A stretch of 64,000 nt of DNA from Nitrospira sp. (GCA_009594865.1 VOPT01000004.1:1-64000); one strand, 5' to 3'; positions 9,532 to 20,258 are shown, numbered from the stretch's first letter. Numbers and translations are program-made. The notes: generated by a model from the sequence alone, not told the origin.

Positions 9532-10512
9532 TTAGCCGGTCGGCAGAGGCGCCTCGGGCATGGGCCCCACCGGCGGCCGGTAGGGTTGGATCGGACCGGA
9601 CGGGATTGCCGGAGCCTTTCCTGCGGGATGATAGTGTTTCATGGCGTCCGGGATCCAGGCCTCAATCTGATTGATGCGGGTGACATCGGACGGATGGGTC
9701 GACAGGAACTCCGGGATCGCCTGCTGCGAACGGAAGCAGAGCTTGTTGATCATGGCGCGCGGACAACCGCTCATCCGTTCCCAGAACGACACCGCTTCGC
9801 GCGGGTCGTATCCCGCCTCGGCCATCAGGCGCAGGCCGATAAAATCTGCTTCCGATTCCTGGCGGCGGTCGAAGGGCAAGGAGACGCCGACGCCATAGAC
9901 GGTCATCGCCGCCATGGCCGCGTCCGGCCGTCCCACAGCCGCGCCAGCGCCCAAGGCCGCCAGTTGTCCGATTTGTTCGAGAATGCCGCGACTCATCCGT
10001 TCTGCTCCATGGCGCTGTAGCGCATGCGCCACCTCATGCCCCATGACGGTCGCCAGCCCGTCTTCGGTCTTGGTCACTTTCAAAATTCCGGTAAACACCG
10101 CGACCTTGCCGCCCGGCAGCGCGAAGGCGTTGATCGTCCGGTCGTCCTGAATCACGGCGAATTCCCATTGGTATTCCGGTTTGTTCGCCGCCTTGGCGAT
10201 GCGATTGCCCACCCGGTGCACCATCTCGTTGAGCTCCGGGTTCTCGCTCAAGGGCGCTTGCCGGAGCACTTCCCGGAAGGCCGAGAGGCCCATCGCCATT
10301 TCTTTTTCTTCCGACAGATAAATGAATTGGTCGCGCGCCGTGCCGGGTGCCCGTTGGCAGCCTCCGAGCGATTGGAGCAGACCCGCAGCTGCTCCAAGTC
10401 CCATCGTCGTGGCCAACCGCGAGGCGGCGCGCGCGCCCAGCGCGAGGGCGGCACGTCGTCCCATCGGCGTCTTGAGCAGCGTTTCGATTGAATGTGGGTC
10501 TGACGGATACAT
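9532..10512 (-). CDS. M48 family zinc metalloprotease lipoprotein
   Basis: The 326-residue protein carries the zinc motif HEVAH in [20 protein letters not shown] and the third ligand in [18 protein letters not shown]. It is thus a BepA/LoiP-like peptidase acting on envelope proteins. The N-terminus has Arg-Arg followed by a hydrophobic stretch and LGGC, consistent with an exported lipoprotein. ATG at 10512 is preferred, with GGAAGAG five bases upstream, over the TTG at 10530. It sits between sppA and carB inside the pyrimidine operon, which is unusual company for an envelope protease. Confidence 0.88.
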   Translation of the reverse strand: MYPSDPHSIETLLKTPMGRRAALALGARAASRLATTMGLGAAAGLLQSLGGCQRAPGTARDQFIYLSEEKEMAMGLSAFREVLRQAPLSENPELNEMVHRVGNRIAKAANKPEYQWEFAVIQDDRTINAFALPGGKVAVFTGILKVTKTEDGLATVMGHEVAHALQRHGAERMSRGILEQIGQLAALGAGAAVGRPDAAMAAMTVYGVGVSLPFDRRQESEADFIGLRLMAEAGYDPREAVSFWERMSGCPRAMINKLCFRSQQAIPEFLSTHPSDVTRINQIEAWIPDAMKHYHPAGKAPAIPSGPIQPYRPPVGPMPEAPLPTG

Positions 10513-10562
10513 CACGTCTCTTCCATTCAATCAGCACCGGGCGGTGGAAGCAACTCACCGGC

Positions 10563-11528
10563 CTACGGCATCCACAGATACATGAATTGCGGCGACCCGC
10601 CTCGCACGACCGAGAGCAGATCGACGTTCGCCAGATTGGCCAGGCTGGGCGCCGGCGCGACGAGCCGCGAATAGACATTGTTCTGGTATTCGCCGGGCCG
10701 TCGATAGGTCACAACCTTCGCTTCCGTCAAGCCGGCTTTTTTCTTGGCCAGGTCAATCGCATCGTCGAGGTAGCCGATGTCATCGACCAGCCCCGAGGCC
10801 TTGGCCTGATCGCCGGAATAGATCCGGCCGTCGGCCAGTTTCTTAATGGTCTCCCCGTTCATGCCCGGGCGACCTTCCTGTACCACCTGTAGAAATCGCT
10901 GATAAAAGCCGTCGATCACGCTCTGGAAAATCGCCCGTTCTTCCGGCAGCATCGCTCGAAACGGTGAGCCCATGTCTTTGCGCGGACCTGAGGTGACCGC
11001 ATTCGTTTCGACGCCGACTTTTTCGAGCAATCCTCTGGCATTCACGGTCAGCATGATGACGCCGATGCTGCCGGTGACCGAGGAGGGATGCGCCAGCACC
11101 GTATCGGCTGCGGCGGCGATGTAGTATCCGCCTGACGCGCCCACATCCATGATGGACGCCACGATCGGAATTTTGCGGCTGGTCTTAAACTGCTTGAGTT
11201 CGTGATAAATGATGTCGGAGGCGGTGACGGTCCCCCCCGGGCTATTGATCCGCAGGACGATCGCTTTGACGCGTTCGTCTTTGGCTGCCCGCTCCAGTTC
11301 TTCCTTCACCGTGGCGAGCATGCCCGGCGAGGAATAGAAACCGTCCTTATTCTCGGAACTGATCACGCCCGACACATCCATCAACAGGACCTTGTCTTTC
11401 CCGGTTCCGCTGACCTTGTGTTCTTCAAGCGCGCCGGGGCCTGGCGGCAGGTTGATGGTGACGCAGGCCGCCTGCATCAGGGCCAGGGCCAGCACAAGAA
11501 GACCGGTAGAGAGCTGCCAACTACGCAT
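10563..11528 (-). CDS. sppA: Signal peptide peptidase SppA, short (36 kDa) type
   Basis: S49-family serine protease that degrades cleaved signal peptides. The 321 residues begin with a lipoprotein-like signal ([10 protein letters not shown]). The core includes [19 protein letters not shown], the nucleophile region [34 protein letters not shown], and the general-base lysine region [13 protein letters not shown]. Ser in GASGGYY and Lys in PRKDMG form the expected Ser-Lys dyad. The first eight bases overlap the end of carA, suggesting translational coupling. Confidence 0.9.
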   Translation of the reverse strand: MRSWQLSTGLLVLALALMQAACVTINLPPGPGALEEHKVSGTGKDKVLLMDVSGVISSENKDGFYSSPGMLATVKEELERAAKDERVKAIVLRINSPGGTVTASDIIYHELKQFKTSRKIPIVASIMDVGASGGYYIAAAADTVLAHPSSVTGSIGVIMLTVNARGLLEKVGVETNAVTSGPRKDMGSPFRAMLPEERAIFQSVIDGFYQRFLQVVQEGRPGMNGETIKKLADGRIYSGDQAKASGLVDDIGYLDDAIDLAKKKAGLTEAKVVTYRRPGEYQNNVYSRLVAPAPSLANLANVDLLSVVRGGSPQFMYLWMP

Positions 11529-12711
11529 GGTGTGTCTCCATCAAGGCGATAAATTGTTCAAACAGATAGGCGGAATCATGAGGACCGGGAGAGGCCTCGG
11601 GATGGTATTGCACCGAAAACACCGGGCGATCCACACACCGCATGCCTTCGACCGATCCGTCGTTCAAGCTGGTGTGGGTCAATTGCACGCGACCGAACGG
11701 CGTGTCCACGATCGGCAGTTCCTGCTCCGCTACCGGGGGCTCGACGGGGAACCGTACGGCAAAGTTATGATTCTGAGAGGTGATTTCCACTTTTCTCGTG
11801 CGCAGGTCGATGACCGGATGATTGGCGCCGTGATGGCCGAACTTCAGTTTGTACGTGGAGAACCCCAGCGCGAGTCCGAGCAATTGATGTCCCAGGCAGA
11901 TGCCGAAAATCGGCACGCGGCCGATGAGCTCACGGAGCGCCGTCATGGCGTAGGGCACACCCTCGGGGTCACCGGGACCGTTCGAGAGAAACAATCCTTG
12001 GGGATTCAAGGCCAACACATCCTTCGCCGGAGTCGAGGCCGGTACGACGGTGACCTCGCAGCCGACGTCCACCAGGCGTCTCAGAATGTTCTGTTTGACA
12101 CCGAAATCATAGGCCACCACCCGCCAGGTTTTTCGTGGTGCTTGGGCGGCACCCTGTTCCGGCATGGTGATCTTCGGCGCCCACTCGCCCGTGCCTTGCG
12201 TCCAGGGATATTGATGGTCGCAGGTGACGGTGGCCGCCAGATCACGCCCGATGATGCTCGGTGCCTGCCGGGCCTTTTCCGCCACGCGGCGCGGATCGAG
12301 ATCGATGTGGGAGATGATGCCCTGTTGCGCGCCCTTTTCCCGCAGATGCCTGGTGAGGGCTCTGGTATCGATCCCCTCGATCGCCACGATATTCGCCGCC
12401 TGCAGATACTCCTGCAGCGTCGCCTTGCCGCGCCAGTTACTCGCCAGCCGGCTGGATTCCTTGACGACGAATCCTTCGGCCCAGATTTTCGTCGATTCGA
12501 CGTCTTCCGGCGTGACGCCGTAATTGCCGATCTGGGGAGACGTCATGGTGACGATCTGTCCGCGATACGAGGGATCGGTCAGCACTTCCTGATAGCCGGT
12601 CATGGCCGTGTTGAACACGACTTCACCGCCGGTCTCCCCTTCCGCACCCAAAGCTCGCCCTTCGAACCAGGTTCCATCGGCAAGCGCAAGAATCGCTTTC
12701 TTCACTCTCAC
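11521..12711 (-). CDS. carA: Carbamoyl-phosphate synthase small (glutaminase) subunit
   Basis: CarA hydrolyses glutamine and passes ammonia to CarB. The 396-residue protein has the N-terminal CPSase domain ([46 protein letters not shown]). It is followed by a class I amidotransferase domain with the nucleophile Cys in [14 protein letters not shown] and the His/Glu pair in [13 protein letters not shown]. The gene starts four bases inside the preceding DUF4149 gene and overlaps sppA by eight bases. carA and carB are separated by sppA and the M48 gene. Confidence 0.97.
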   Translation of the reverse strand: MRVKKAILALADGTWFEGRALGAEGETGGEVVFNTAMTGYQEVLTDPSYRGQIVTMTSPQIGNYGVTPEDVESTKIWAEGFVVKESSRLASNWRGKATLQEYLQAANIVAIEGIDTRALTRHLREKGAQQGIISHIDLDPRRVAEKARQAPSIIGRDLAATVTCDHQYPWTQGTGEWAPKITMPEQGAAQAPRKTWRVVAYDFGVKQNILRRLVDVGCEVTVVPASTPAKDVLALNPQGLFLSNGPGDPEGVPYAMTALRELIGRVPIFGICLGHQLLGLALGFSTYKLKFGHHGANHPVIDLRTRKVEITSQNHNFAVRFPVEPPVAEQELPIVDTPFGRVQLTHTSLNDGSVEGMRCVDRPVFSVQYHPEASPGPHDSAYLFEQFIALMETHHA

Positions 12712-13217
12712 TCCTTCACTCGGATCCAGGATCGCACGCGCAGGGTCAACAGCGCGATACCGAGTCCCACATTCAGGATATACAGCACCCGGACCGGTTT
12801 ATGTAGCTGAAAGAACGCCTCAAACGCGGCCTTCCTCGCCTCTTCCCCTTTGGAGGCAAAGGCCTGCGCCTGCAAGGCAGCCGCCTGAGGATGCAGCACA
12901 AACGTGATCACGCCGGCGGTGAGCAGCATCGCGCCCAGCAGCAACCATTCGGTTCTGGTGATGGCCTCATCTGTCAGGCCTTGCTGATACAACCAGGCGC
13001 GCCAGAAAATGCCGGCCATCAGGATCGTCGCGGCGCCGAGCACTAGCCGATTATACCCGTCGAACGCCCGGGTGAGAAAAAATCCCCCCGTATCTTGACC
13101 GCCGAAGGTATTGAACACGGCGGGGATGACGGCGGCCACGAGGACGAGGAGCCCGCCGATCCAGACGGCTAACGCCAGCATCTCGCAGGTCACACAGGCG
13201 ATCAATCCTTGACGCAC
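12708..13217 (-). CDS. DUF4149-type integral membrane protein
   Basis: The 169-residue protein has four likely membrane helices (about residues 7-35, 54-73, 84-105, 140-160) and the arrangement of DUF4149 proteins: [19 protein letters not shown], then a Phe/Asp-rich loop, a second hairpin with HPQA, and a terminal helix. The function of the family is unknown. It is embedded between pyrC and carA with a 4-base overlap into carA and 12 bases from pyrC, so it is co-transcribed with pyrimidine genes. Confidence 0.72.
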   Translation of the reverse strand: MRQGLIACVTCEMLALAVWIGGLLVLVAAVIPAVFNTFGGQDTGGFFLTRAFDGYNRLVLGAATILMAGIFWRAWLYQQGLTDEAITRTEWLLLGAMLLTAGVITFVLHPQAAALQAQAFASKGEEARKAAFEAFFQLHKPVRVLYILNVGLGIALLTLRVRSWIRVKE

Positions 13218-13229
13218 AGTCGTCCAGTC

Positions 13230-14522
13230 CTACGCCGGGCGTCCGGGGCGATCGAGTTCGTAGACGATTCGCCCGGAAACGATCGTCGTGGTCACGCGCC
13301 CTTTGACCTTCCATCCGGCGAACGGCGTGTTCCGGCTCTTGGAACGAAACCGCGAGGGATCCACTTCCCACTCCAGAGTGGGATCGACGATGGCTACATC
13401 GGCCGGGGCGCCGACCGCCAGGGTGCCGGCGTTGAGACTGAAGGCCTTCGCCGGAGCCGTGGCCAGTTTATCGACGGCCGATTCCAGCGTCAGCACCCCT
13501 TCTTCGACCAGGGCCAGCGTCAAGGACAATGCCGTCTCCAAGCCCACGATGCCGAATGGGGCCTCCGTAAACTCTTGTTGCTTCTCCTGCGTCGCATGCG
13601 GCGCATGGTCCGTCGCAATCACATCGATAGTGCCGTCGCGTAATCCGTCCTTGATGGCCTGCACATCCTCGCTGGTCCGCAGCGGAGGATTCATTTTGGC
13701 GTGGGTGTTGTAGCCGCGCGTCGTTTCTTCCGTGAGGGTAAAGTGGTGGGGACAGGCTTCCGCCGTCACCTTGAGTCCGCGCGCCTTGGCTTCGCGCACC
13801 ATCCGGACCGAACCGGCCGTGCTGATGTGCGCCAGGTGGAGCCGCGCTCCGGTCAGTTCGGCGAGCGAGACATTGCGTGCCACCATCACATCTTCCGCGG
13901 CCGAGGGAATGCCCGGGAGTCCGAGTTCGGTCGAGATCACGCCTTCATTCATGCATCCGCCTTCGGAGAGATGCAAATCCTCACAGTGATCGACGACCGG
14001 CACGTCGAACGCGCGCGCATATTCCATGGCGCGGCGCATCACGAGGCTGTTCATCACCGGCTTGCCATCGTCGGAAATCGCGACGCATCCGGCGCGGCGC
14101 AGGTCGCCGATCTCGGCCAATTCTTTGCCCTCGGAGCGTTTGGTGATGGCGCCGATCGGATACAGATTGGCGTTGCCTGCCGCCTTCGCCCGTTCGAGCA
14201 TGAACTCGGTGACTGCCTGATTGTCGTTCACGGGATTGGTGTTGGGCATCGCGCAGACCGTGGTGAAACCTCCCGCAACGGCCGCTTCTGTTCCCGACTG
14301 GATCGTTTCCTTGTATTCAAAGCCCGGTTCGCGAAAGTGCACATGGAGATCCACGAAGCCCGGCACCACCAATTGCCCATTGGCCTGAATCACCGTCGCG
14401 CCGGCTGGTGCGGCGAGCGTCTGCCCGACCGCGGCAATTTTTCCGTTCTCAATGAGGACATCCGAGACGCCGTTGACGCGTCCGGGATCGATGACATGCC
14501 CGCCCTTGATCAAGATCATCAT
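13230..14522 (-). CDS. pyrC: Dihydroorotase (type I, PyrC)
   Basis: Cyclises carbamoyl aspartate to dihydroorotate. The 430-residue amidohydrolase shows the metal-binding VPGFVDLHVHFREPG near residue 60, the region around CAMPNTNPVNDN, His residues in VDHCEDL and LHLAHIST, the catalytic Asp in DVIATDHAPHATQEK, and a C-terminal composite domain ending VVSGRIVYE. Size and motifs match class I bacterial dihydroorotases, which often pair with PyrB. It is downstream of pyrB after a 109-base gap. Confidence 0.95.
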   Translation of the reverse strand: MMILIKGGHVIDPGRVNGVSDVLIENGKIAAVGQTLAAPAGATVIQANGQLVVPGFVDLHVHFREPGFEYKETIQSGTEAAVAGGFTTVCAMPNTNPVNDNQAVTEFMLERAKAAGNANLYPIGAITKRSEGKELAEIGDLRRAGCVAISDDGKPVMNSLVMRRAMEYARAFDVPVVDHCEDLHLSEGGCMNEGVISTELGLPGIPSAAEDVMVARNVSLAELTGARLHLAHISTAGSVRMVREAKARGLKVTAEACPHHFTLTEETTRGYNTHAKMNPPLRTSEDVQAIKDGLRDGTIDVIATDHAPHATQEKQQEFTEAPFGIVGLETALSLTLALVEEGVLTLESAVDKLATAPAKAFSLNAGTLAVGAPADVAIVDPTLEWEVDPSRFRSKSRNTPFAGWKVKGRVTTTIVSGRIVYELDRPGRPA

Positions 14523-14631
14523 GTGCTGCTCAGCTCCCCCAATTCGGTCATTTCAACCATTCATGCACATGCGAGTAATTTTTTCGTCCGGACATCGTTC
14601 CATGAATACATGGCTCCCTGCTCATGGTTTC

Positions 14632-15555
14632 CTAGGCGTTGGCTCCCGACATGAGATACAAAATGCCCATACGCACCGCCACGCCATTGGCCACTTGATC
14701 GAGAATCACGGACGATAGGCTGTCCGCCACGTCCGGCGCGATTTCGACGCCCCGGTTGATGGGGCCGGGATGCATGACGATGGCGCCCGGCTCAGCCAGT
14801 TTGACCCGCTCGTTGGTTAATCCGTACTGCCGGGCATATTCGCGAATAGTCGGGAACAAGGCGCGACCCTGGCGCTCGAGCTGAAGGCGCAGCATCATGA
14901 TCACATGCACGCCTCGCAATCCTTCATCCAGGTTGTAGTAGACCTGGGCGCCAAGTTGGTTGATGTGCAGGGGAATCATCGTCGGTGGTCCAACGACTCG
15001 CACCTCGGCTCCGAGTTTCGTGAGGGCGAAAATATTGGAGCGGGCCACGCGGCTGTGTGCAACGTCGCCGACAATGGCGACCTTGAGCCCAGAGAACCCC
15101 ATCCCCCGGCTGCGGATGGTGTAGAGGTCGAGCAGCGCCTGAGTCGGATGTTCGTGCCATCCGTCGCCGGCATTGATGACGGAAGATTTCACGCCGCGTG
15201 CCAGTGTTTCCGCCGCGCCTGCCGAGGAGTGTCGCAACACGATGATATCCGCCTGCATGGCTTCGATATTCCGCGCGGTATCCAAGAGTGTTTCGCCCTT
15301 CACCACACTGCTGGACGAGGGCGAAAAGTTGATGACGTCGGCGCTCAGTCGTTTGGCGGCTAGTTCAAACGAGGTTCTGGTCCTGGTGCTCGGCTCGAAA
15401 AAGAGGTTCACGACCGTCTTGCCCCGCAAGGCCGGCACCTTCTTGATCTCCCGCCCGGAGACTTCTTTGAAGGAATCCGCGGTATCCAGGATGAGGGCAA
15501 TGTCGGCAGCTGACAAGTTGGTCAGGCTGAGCAGGTCTTTTCGTTTGAGCCCCAC
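14632..15555 (-). CDS. pyrB: Aspartate carbamoyltransferase catalytic subunit
   Basis: Condenses carbamoyl phosphate with aspartate. The 307-residue protein has the carbamoyl-phosphate motif [13 protein letters not shown], the 80s-loop-like [14 protein letters not shown], the [12 protein letters not shown] segment, and [15 protein letters not shown] at the aspartate site. No pyrI regulatory subunit is nearby, which fits a PyrB that works with dihydroorotase. It lies 14 bases after pyrR. Confidence 0.96.
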   Translation of the reverse strand: MGLKRKDLLSLTNLSAADIALILDTADSFKEVSGREIKKVPALRGKTVVNLFFEPSTRTRTSFELAAKRLSADVINFSPSSSSVVKGETLLDTARNIEAMQADIIVLRHSSAGAAETLARGVKSSVINAGDGWHEHPTQALLDLYTIRSRGMGFSGLKVAIVGDVAHSRVARSNIFALTKLGAEVRVVGPPTMIPLHINQLGAQVYYNLDEGLRGVHVIMMLRLQLERQGRALFPTIREYARQYGLTNERVKLAEPGAIVMHPGPINRGVEIAPDVADSLSSVILDQVANGVAVRMGILYLMSGANA

Positions 15556-15569
15556 GACAATGTCTCCGG

Positions 15570-16235
<666 letters not shown>

Positions 16236-16240
16236 TTACC

Positions 16241-16254
16241 CACCTCACAGGATG
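16241..16254 (-). promoter_or_regulatory. PyrR-box-like RNA site in the pyr leader
   Basis: The minus-strand leader contains TCCTGTGAGG (16243-16252), an exact match to the UCCNGNGAGG core of the Bacillus PyrR binding loop. It can form a 7-bp stem (GCTCATC with GGTGGGT) closing the hexaloop CTGTGA. It lies a few bases upstream of the leader-ORF ribosome binding site. The consensus is known from Firmicutes; its use here is inferred. Confidence 0.65.
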
Positions 16255-16272
16255 AGCGTTAAAGGCGAGCCG

Positions 16273-16301
16273 ATCTTAACGAGTTGATCCTACCGTGTCA
16301 A
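16273..16301 (-). promoter_or_regulatory. Predicted promoter of the pyrimidine operon
   Basis: Minus strand: perfect TTGACA (16296-16301), 17-base spacer, TAAGAT (16273-16278). The start would be near 16266, giving a leader of about 136 nt that holds the PyrR-box-like hairpin, leader ORF and terminator. Confidence 0.7.
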
Positions 16302-16462
16302 GAATTCACTGCAGGCGACGGGCTGATGAGAGGGACATGCCTTCATTGACTCCATGCATGCCATTTGTTAGCTTCGTCCCACCGAGAGCAGATTCTCGCT
16401 CTTGATCTCGTTGTCATTCAGGTCATCCAGAATCATCAGCTCCCATCGTGAAAGGATCGCGC

Positions 16463-18349
16463 ATGACTTCCCCTTCTGGTGCCACCACAACTCCTGATCT
16501 GTTGACCGCCCTCGCCAATAAAGCGACCAACCTCCGCATCGACAGTGTAAAAGCGACGAGCGAAGCCGGGAGCGGACATCCGTCCAGCTGTTGCTCGGCG
16601 GCGGACATTCTTGCGGTGTTGTTCTTTTCGGTCATGCGGTACGACCCTAAGAATCCGAAGTTGCCGAATAGCGACCGGTTTGTCCTTTCCAAGGGGCACG
16701 CCGCCCCTCTGCTCTATGCGGCCTGGGCGGAAGCAGGATTATTTCCCAAGTCGGAACTGTTGAAGTTGCGCACGCTTGGTTCCGATCTCGAAGGCCATCC
16801 GACTCCCCGCCTTTCGTTCGTGGACATGGCGACCGGTTCATTGGGCCAGGGTTTGCCGGCCGGTGTCGGTCTCGCGTTCAATGCGAAGTCGATCGACAAG
16901 ACCGACTACCGCACCTATGTCCTGATGGGCGACGGTGAATCCGTCGAGGGGTCGGTGTGGGAAGCGGCGGAAGTGGCCCGCCAAGCGAAGCTCGATAATC
17001 TCTGCGCCATCGTGGACGTGAATCGTTTGGGGCAAAGCGATCCAACGATGCTGCAGCATGATATGGAGGCCTACCGCGCCCGATGGAGCGGGTTCGGGTG
17101 GCATGCGATCGTGGTGGACGGTCACGATATCCGCGCTCTGGTCGCGGCGTTCGCCGAGGCGGCGAAGACCAAGGGACAGCCGACCGTCTTGCTGGCGAAG
17201 ACCTTCAAGGGGCGCGGCATTGCCTTTATGGAAAATCATCCGGACTGGCATGGGAAGCCCCTGAAGAAGGGCGAGGAAACACAGAAAGCGCTGGACGAAT
17301 TGACCGGGCAGTTAAAACCGAGCTCGACACAACTCCAGATCCCGTTGCCGAACGCGGCCAAAACGGCTCCCGCCACGAAGGGAACGGTGGCTCCGGCGCC
17401 GTACAAGCTGGGCGATTCGGTCGCGACGCGGGAAGCCTTCGGGGCCGCGCTTTTAGCGCTTGGTGAAGCGAACTCGCAGGTGGTGGCCCTCGACGCGGAC
17501 GTGAAGAACTCCACCTATAGCGACAAGTTCGGGAAACGGTTTCCGGACCGCTTCCTCGAAAACTTCATCGCCGAGCAAAATATGCTGGGCGCTGCAGCCG
17601 GCATTGCCGCCTGCGGCAAGATTCCGTTCGTGGCGACGTTTGCGGCCTTTTTTACGCGCGCCTATGACTTTATTCGCATGGCGGCCATCAGCCAGTCGAA
17701 CATTAAACTGGTGGGGACGCACGTCGGTGTCAGCATCGGTGAAGACGGCCCGTCGCAGATGGGACTCGAGGATCTGGCCATGATGTCGACCCAGCCTGGC
17801 GTGACCGTGCTCTACCCGTCCGATGGCCTGTCGATGTACAAATTGATGGAATCGGCGACAGCCCACAAGGGCATGGTCTATTTGCGCGCGAGTCGTCCCA
17901 AGACCCCGGTCATCTATGGCGCGGATGAGACCTTCCGGATTGGCGGCTCAAAAGTTCTGCGGCAGAGTGCCGCCGACCAGCTCACGATTGTGGCCGCCGG
18001 TGTCACGTTGTTCGAAGCCCTGAAGGCCCACGACCAGCTGAAGGCAGCCGGCATTGCAACCCGTGTGGTAGATTTGTACAGCATCGTCCCCGTCGATCAG
18101 GCTACGTTGATCGACTGTGCGCGAGCGACCGGCGGGCGGTTCCTGACGGTCGAAGATCATTATGCGCACGGCGGTATCGGTGATGCTGTCTTGAGCGCCC
18201 TGGCTTCCGAAGGCGTGCGGGTTCGCAAGTTGGCGGTTCGCGAAATTCCGCGTAGCGGCAAGCCGGAGGAACTCGTGGATCATTTCGGAATTGGAGTACG
18301 CTCGATTGTCGAAGCTGCCAAAGAAATCGTCAATTCTCCCAGCCGTTGA
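16463..18349 (+). CDS. tkt: Transketolase
   Basis: Thiamine-diphosphate enzyme that moves two-carbon ketol units in the pentose phosphate pathway or Calvin cycle. The 628-residue single-chain protein contains SEAGSGHPSSCCSAADILAVLF, the ThDP motif GDGESVEGSVWEAAEVA-VDVN, the pyrimidine-binding domain with ENFIAEQNMLGAAAGIA and FFTRAYDFIRMAAIS, and the C-terminal VVDLYSIVPVD domain. The ATG at 16463 follows AAAGGA at good spacing; an upstream GTG at 16448 lacks one. It is divergent from the pyr operon and is followed by a regulator gene overlapping its 3' end. Confidence 0.95.
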   Translation: MTSPSGATTTPDLLTALANKATNLRIDSVKATSEAGSGHPSSCCSAADILAVLFFSVMRYDPKNPKLPNSDRFVLSKGHAAPLLYAAWAEAGLFPKSELLKLRTLGSDLEGHPTPRLSFVDMATGSLGQGLPAGVGLAFNAKSIDKTDYRTYVLMGDGESVEGSVWEAAEVARQAKLDNLCAIVDVNRLGQSDPTMLQHDMEAYRARWSGFGWHAIVVDGHDIRALVAAFAEAAKTKGQPTVLLAKTFKGRGIAFMENHPDWHGKPLKKGEETQKALDELTGQLKPSSTQLQIPLPNAAKTAPATKGTVAPAPYKLGDSVATREAFGAALLALGEANSQVVALDADVKNSTYSDKFGKRFPDRFLENFIAEQNMLGAAAGIAACGKIPFVATFAAFFTRAYDFIRMAAISQSNIKLVGTHVGVSIGEDGPSQMGLEDLAMMSTQPGVTVLYPSDGLSMYKLMESATAHKGMVYLRASRPKTPVIYGADETFRIGGSKVLRQSAADQLTIVAAGVTLFEALKAHDQLKAAGIATRVVDLYSIVPVDQATLIDCARATGGRFLTVEDHYAHGGIGDAVLSALASEGVRVRKLAVREIPRSGKPEELVDHFGIGVRSIVEAAKEIVNSPSR

Positions 18350-19046
18350 ACGATCCAACCCTGCTCTTCCTGCCGGGTTGAATCAGATTCCTCTTCTCCA
18401 GATTCTCAGCGCCCAGGATCGGCAGAAGGTCCTGGGCGAAATGACAGAAACCCGCTACGGCAAAGGCGAGTACATCTTTCGCGAGGGCGATCCGACTGAA
18501 TACTTCCACATCGTCAAGGAAGGGTCGGTGAAGTGCGTCAAGTCGTCTCTCGATGGCAAGGAGTGTACGCTGAAGGTGCTCATGCCGGGCGACCTGTTCT
18601 GCTGCGACGCGGCGACGTTCGACGGGGCCTATCACCCGGGGACCGCCCAACCCATGGGCGATGTCAGCGTGTTGCGCATGAAAAAAGAGGCCTACTTCAA
18701 GATGCTCCGCGCAAATCCGGATGCAGCCATGGAGGTCATCCGCTACCTCGGCAACCGGCTCAACGAGGCGCAGGAAAAGGCCAAGGTCCTTGCGCTCGAC
18801 CGGGCCGATCAACGGCTGGCCGCGTTGCTGGTGAATCTGGCTGAGCGGAGCGGCGTGCAGGAGTCGAACGGAATCCGGGTGACCGTCAGGCTCACGCGGC
18901 AAGACATGGCCAACTTGGTCGGGGTCACCACGGAAACCGCCATCCGGATCATGGCGCGATTCAAAAAAGAGCGCCTGGTATCCGGAACGGCTGCCCGCCT
19001 CGTGATTCGCGATCTTCCCAAGCTCAAAATCCTCGCTTCCACGTAA
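18291..19046 (+). CDS. Crp/Fnr-family transcriptional regulator
   Basis: The 251-residue reading has a cyclic-nucleotide-binding-like beta-roll (about 35-150: YGKGEYIFREGDPTEYFHIVKEGSVK, LMPGDLFCCDAATFDG) and a C-terminal winged helix (VTVRLTRQDMANLVGVTTETAIRIMARFKKERLV). No N-terminal Fnr-type cysteine cluster is visible, so oxygen sensing through 4Fe-4S is unlikely. The Cys-Cys in LFCCDA could be redox-active, but that is a guess. The start is uncertain: TTG at 18291 overlaps tkt by 59 bases; TTG at 18378 is an alternative. It precedes nirK and a palindromic operator. Confidence 0.88.
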   Translation: MEYARLSKLPKKSSILPAVERSNPALPAGLNQIPLLQILSAQDRQKVLGEMTETRYGKGEYIFREGDPTEYFHIVKEGSVKCVKSSLDGKECTLKVLMPGDLFCCDAATFDGAYHPGTAQPMGDVSVLRMKKEAYFKMLRANPDAAMEVIRYLGNRLNEAQEKAKVLALDRADQRLAALLVNLAERSGVQESNGIRVTVRLTRQDMANLVGVTTETAIRIMARFKKERLVSGTAARLVIRDLPKLKILAST

Positions 19047-19075
19047 TTTTTTTCACGACAGAGCCGTCATGTTTC

Positions 19076-19099
19076 AAAATATGACAATTGTCATATTTT
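19076..19099. promoter_or_regulatory. Perfect 24-bp palindrome, Crp/Fnr-type operator in front of nirK
   Basis: The left half AAAATATGACAA is followed directly by its exact reverse complement. The core ATGAC-AATT-GTCAT has the 5-4-5 layout of Fnr-family sites (TTGAT-N4-ATCAA). The centre (19087.5) lies 41.5 bases before the start site expected from the -10-like TATGGT at 19117-19122, the position used by class II activators. Confidence 0.75.
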
Positions 19100-19116
19100 A
19101 TTGCCTGGGCTTCCCG

Positions 19117-19122
19117 TATGGT
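19117..19122 (+). promoter_or_regulatory. Candidate -10 element of the nirK promoter
   Basis: TATGGT, with no good -35 at the expected distance; the upstream palindrome occupies that region, as in activator-dependent promoters. Start expected near 19129, leaving a leader of about 90 nt. Confidence 0.45.
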
Positions 19123-19217
19123 GCAGGCAGAGGCGCAGCATTCGATTAGGTGAATGTTGATTCGGGAGCATCACGCTGCCGACGCCGGGTTAATAAAACG
19201 GAGGACGGGAGGCAAAT

Positions 19218-20219
19218 ATGCAGAGAGTAACAGAGAAAAGTTGTCAACGCGGCCGGTGGCAGAGGCCCGCAGCCCTCATGGGCGCGGCGCTGGGAATGGT
19301 GGCAGGTATGGCCCTGTCCGTGCAGGCCAAGACCCACGATATTCAGATGACCGCGGTGGAGACGGATATCGTTATTGATGGCGGCGGGGAAAAGTATGCG
19401 GCGTGGACGTTCAACGGGCAGTTTCCAGGTCCGGTCGTGCGGGTGACGGAGGGCGATACGATCAATTTCACGTTGACGAACCCCGCCACGAATAAGAATC
19501 CGCATGCGATGGATTTTCACGCGGCGGAAATCGACTTCTTGAAAAATTACCGGGCGGTCAATGCCGGGGAGAGCATCAGCTTCACCTTTGTGGCGAAAAA
19601 GCCGGGGTTGTTCTTCTACCACTGCGGCGCACCGCCCATGATTCAACATGTGGCGCGCGGCATGTTCGGCGCGATCATCGTCGATCCGAAGGATGCGAAG
19701 GTCTGGCCCAAAGCCGATCGTGAATATGTGCTGGTGCAGTCGGAGTACTACAAGAATCCCGGCGATGTGCAAGCCATGTTTGATCGGAAGTACGACGGAA
19801 TCATGTTCAACGGCGGCATCTTCAAATATCACCCCTTCGTGACGGGAGGGGGAAAGCTGGATGCCAAACCGGGCGAGCGCGTGCGCATTTATTTCGTCAA
19901 TGCGGGACCGAACGAGTTTTCCTCGTTCCATCCCATCGGTGAAATCTGGGACAACGTGTATGAGAGCGGCAATCCCGCCAATAATCTGAAAGGCGTGCAG
20001 ACCTATGTGGTGGGACCTGGCAGCGCGGCCACGTTCGACGTCGTCGTGGAATCGGCCGGAGCCTACCCGCTCGTGACCCATTCGCTGACCGGTGCGTTGC
20101 GCGGGGCGATTGCAGTTCTGTTGGCAGGACCGGATGCGAAGCCGGCTCCGCTGATGCCGATGGTACCCTGGGAGTTGCCGGCCTCGAAGACCGAGGCCAC
20201 ACCGCCGGCTGGTCACTGA
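19218..20219 (+). CDS. nirK: Copper-containing nitrite reductase (NO-forming)
   Basis: Reduces nitrite to nitric oxide in the periplasm. The 333 residues carry a signal peptide (cleavage near VQA-KTH, residue 37) and two cupredoxin domains. All copper ligands are visible: type 1 His96, Cys136, His144, Met149; type 2 His101, His135 and His288 (from the neighbour subunit in the trimer). The catalytic pair is Asp99 in HAMDFH and His238 in FSSFHPIGE. This fits the AniA/NirK group and not multicopper oxidases. ATG follows GGGAGG. The upstream Crp/Fnr gene and palindrome suggest regulated expression; a GC-rich hairpin follows the stop. Confidence 0.93.
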   Translation: MQRVTEKSCQRGRWQRPAALMGAALGMVAGMALSVQAKTHDIQMTAVETDIVIDGGGEKYAAWTFNGQFPGPVVRVTEGDTINFTLTNPATNKNPHAMDFHAAEIDFLKNYRAVNAGESISFTFVAKKPGLFFYHCGAPPMIQHVARGMFGAIIVDPKDAKVWPKADREYVLVQSEYYKNPGDVQAMFDRKYDGIMFNGGIFKYHPFVTGGGKLDAKPGERVRIYFVNAGPNEFSSFHPIGEIWDNVYESGNPANNLKGVQTYVVGPGSAATFDVVVESAGAYPLVTHSLTGALRGAIAVLLAGPDAKPAPLMPMVPWELPASKTEATPPAGH

Positions 20220-20228
20220 CCGTCGTGG

Positions 20229-20258
20229 GGGCCGGCCGTCCACACGGACCGCCGGCCC
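20229..20258 (+). terminator. GC-rich hairpin after nirK
   Basis: GGGCCGGC (20229-20236) pairs with GCCGGCCC (20251-20258), with an inner TCC/GGA pairing. No T-run follows, so it may only partly terminate or may protect the nirK mRNA 3' end. Confidence 0.45.
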
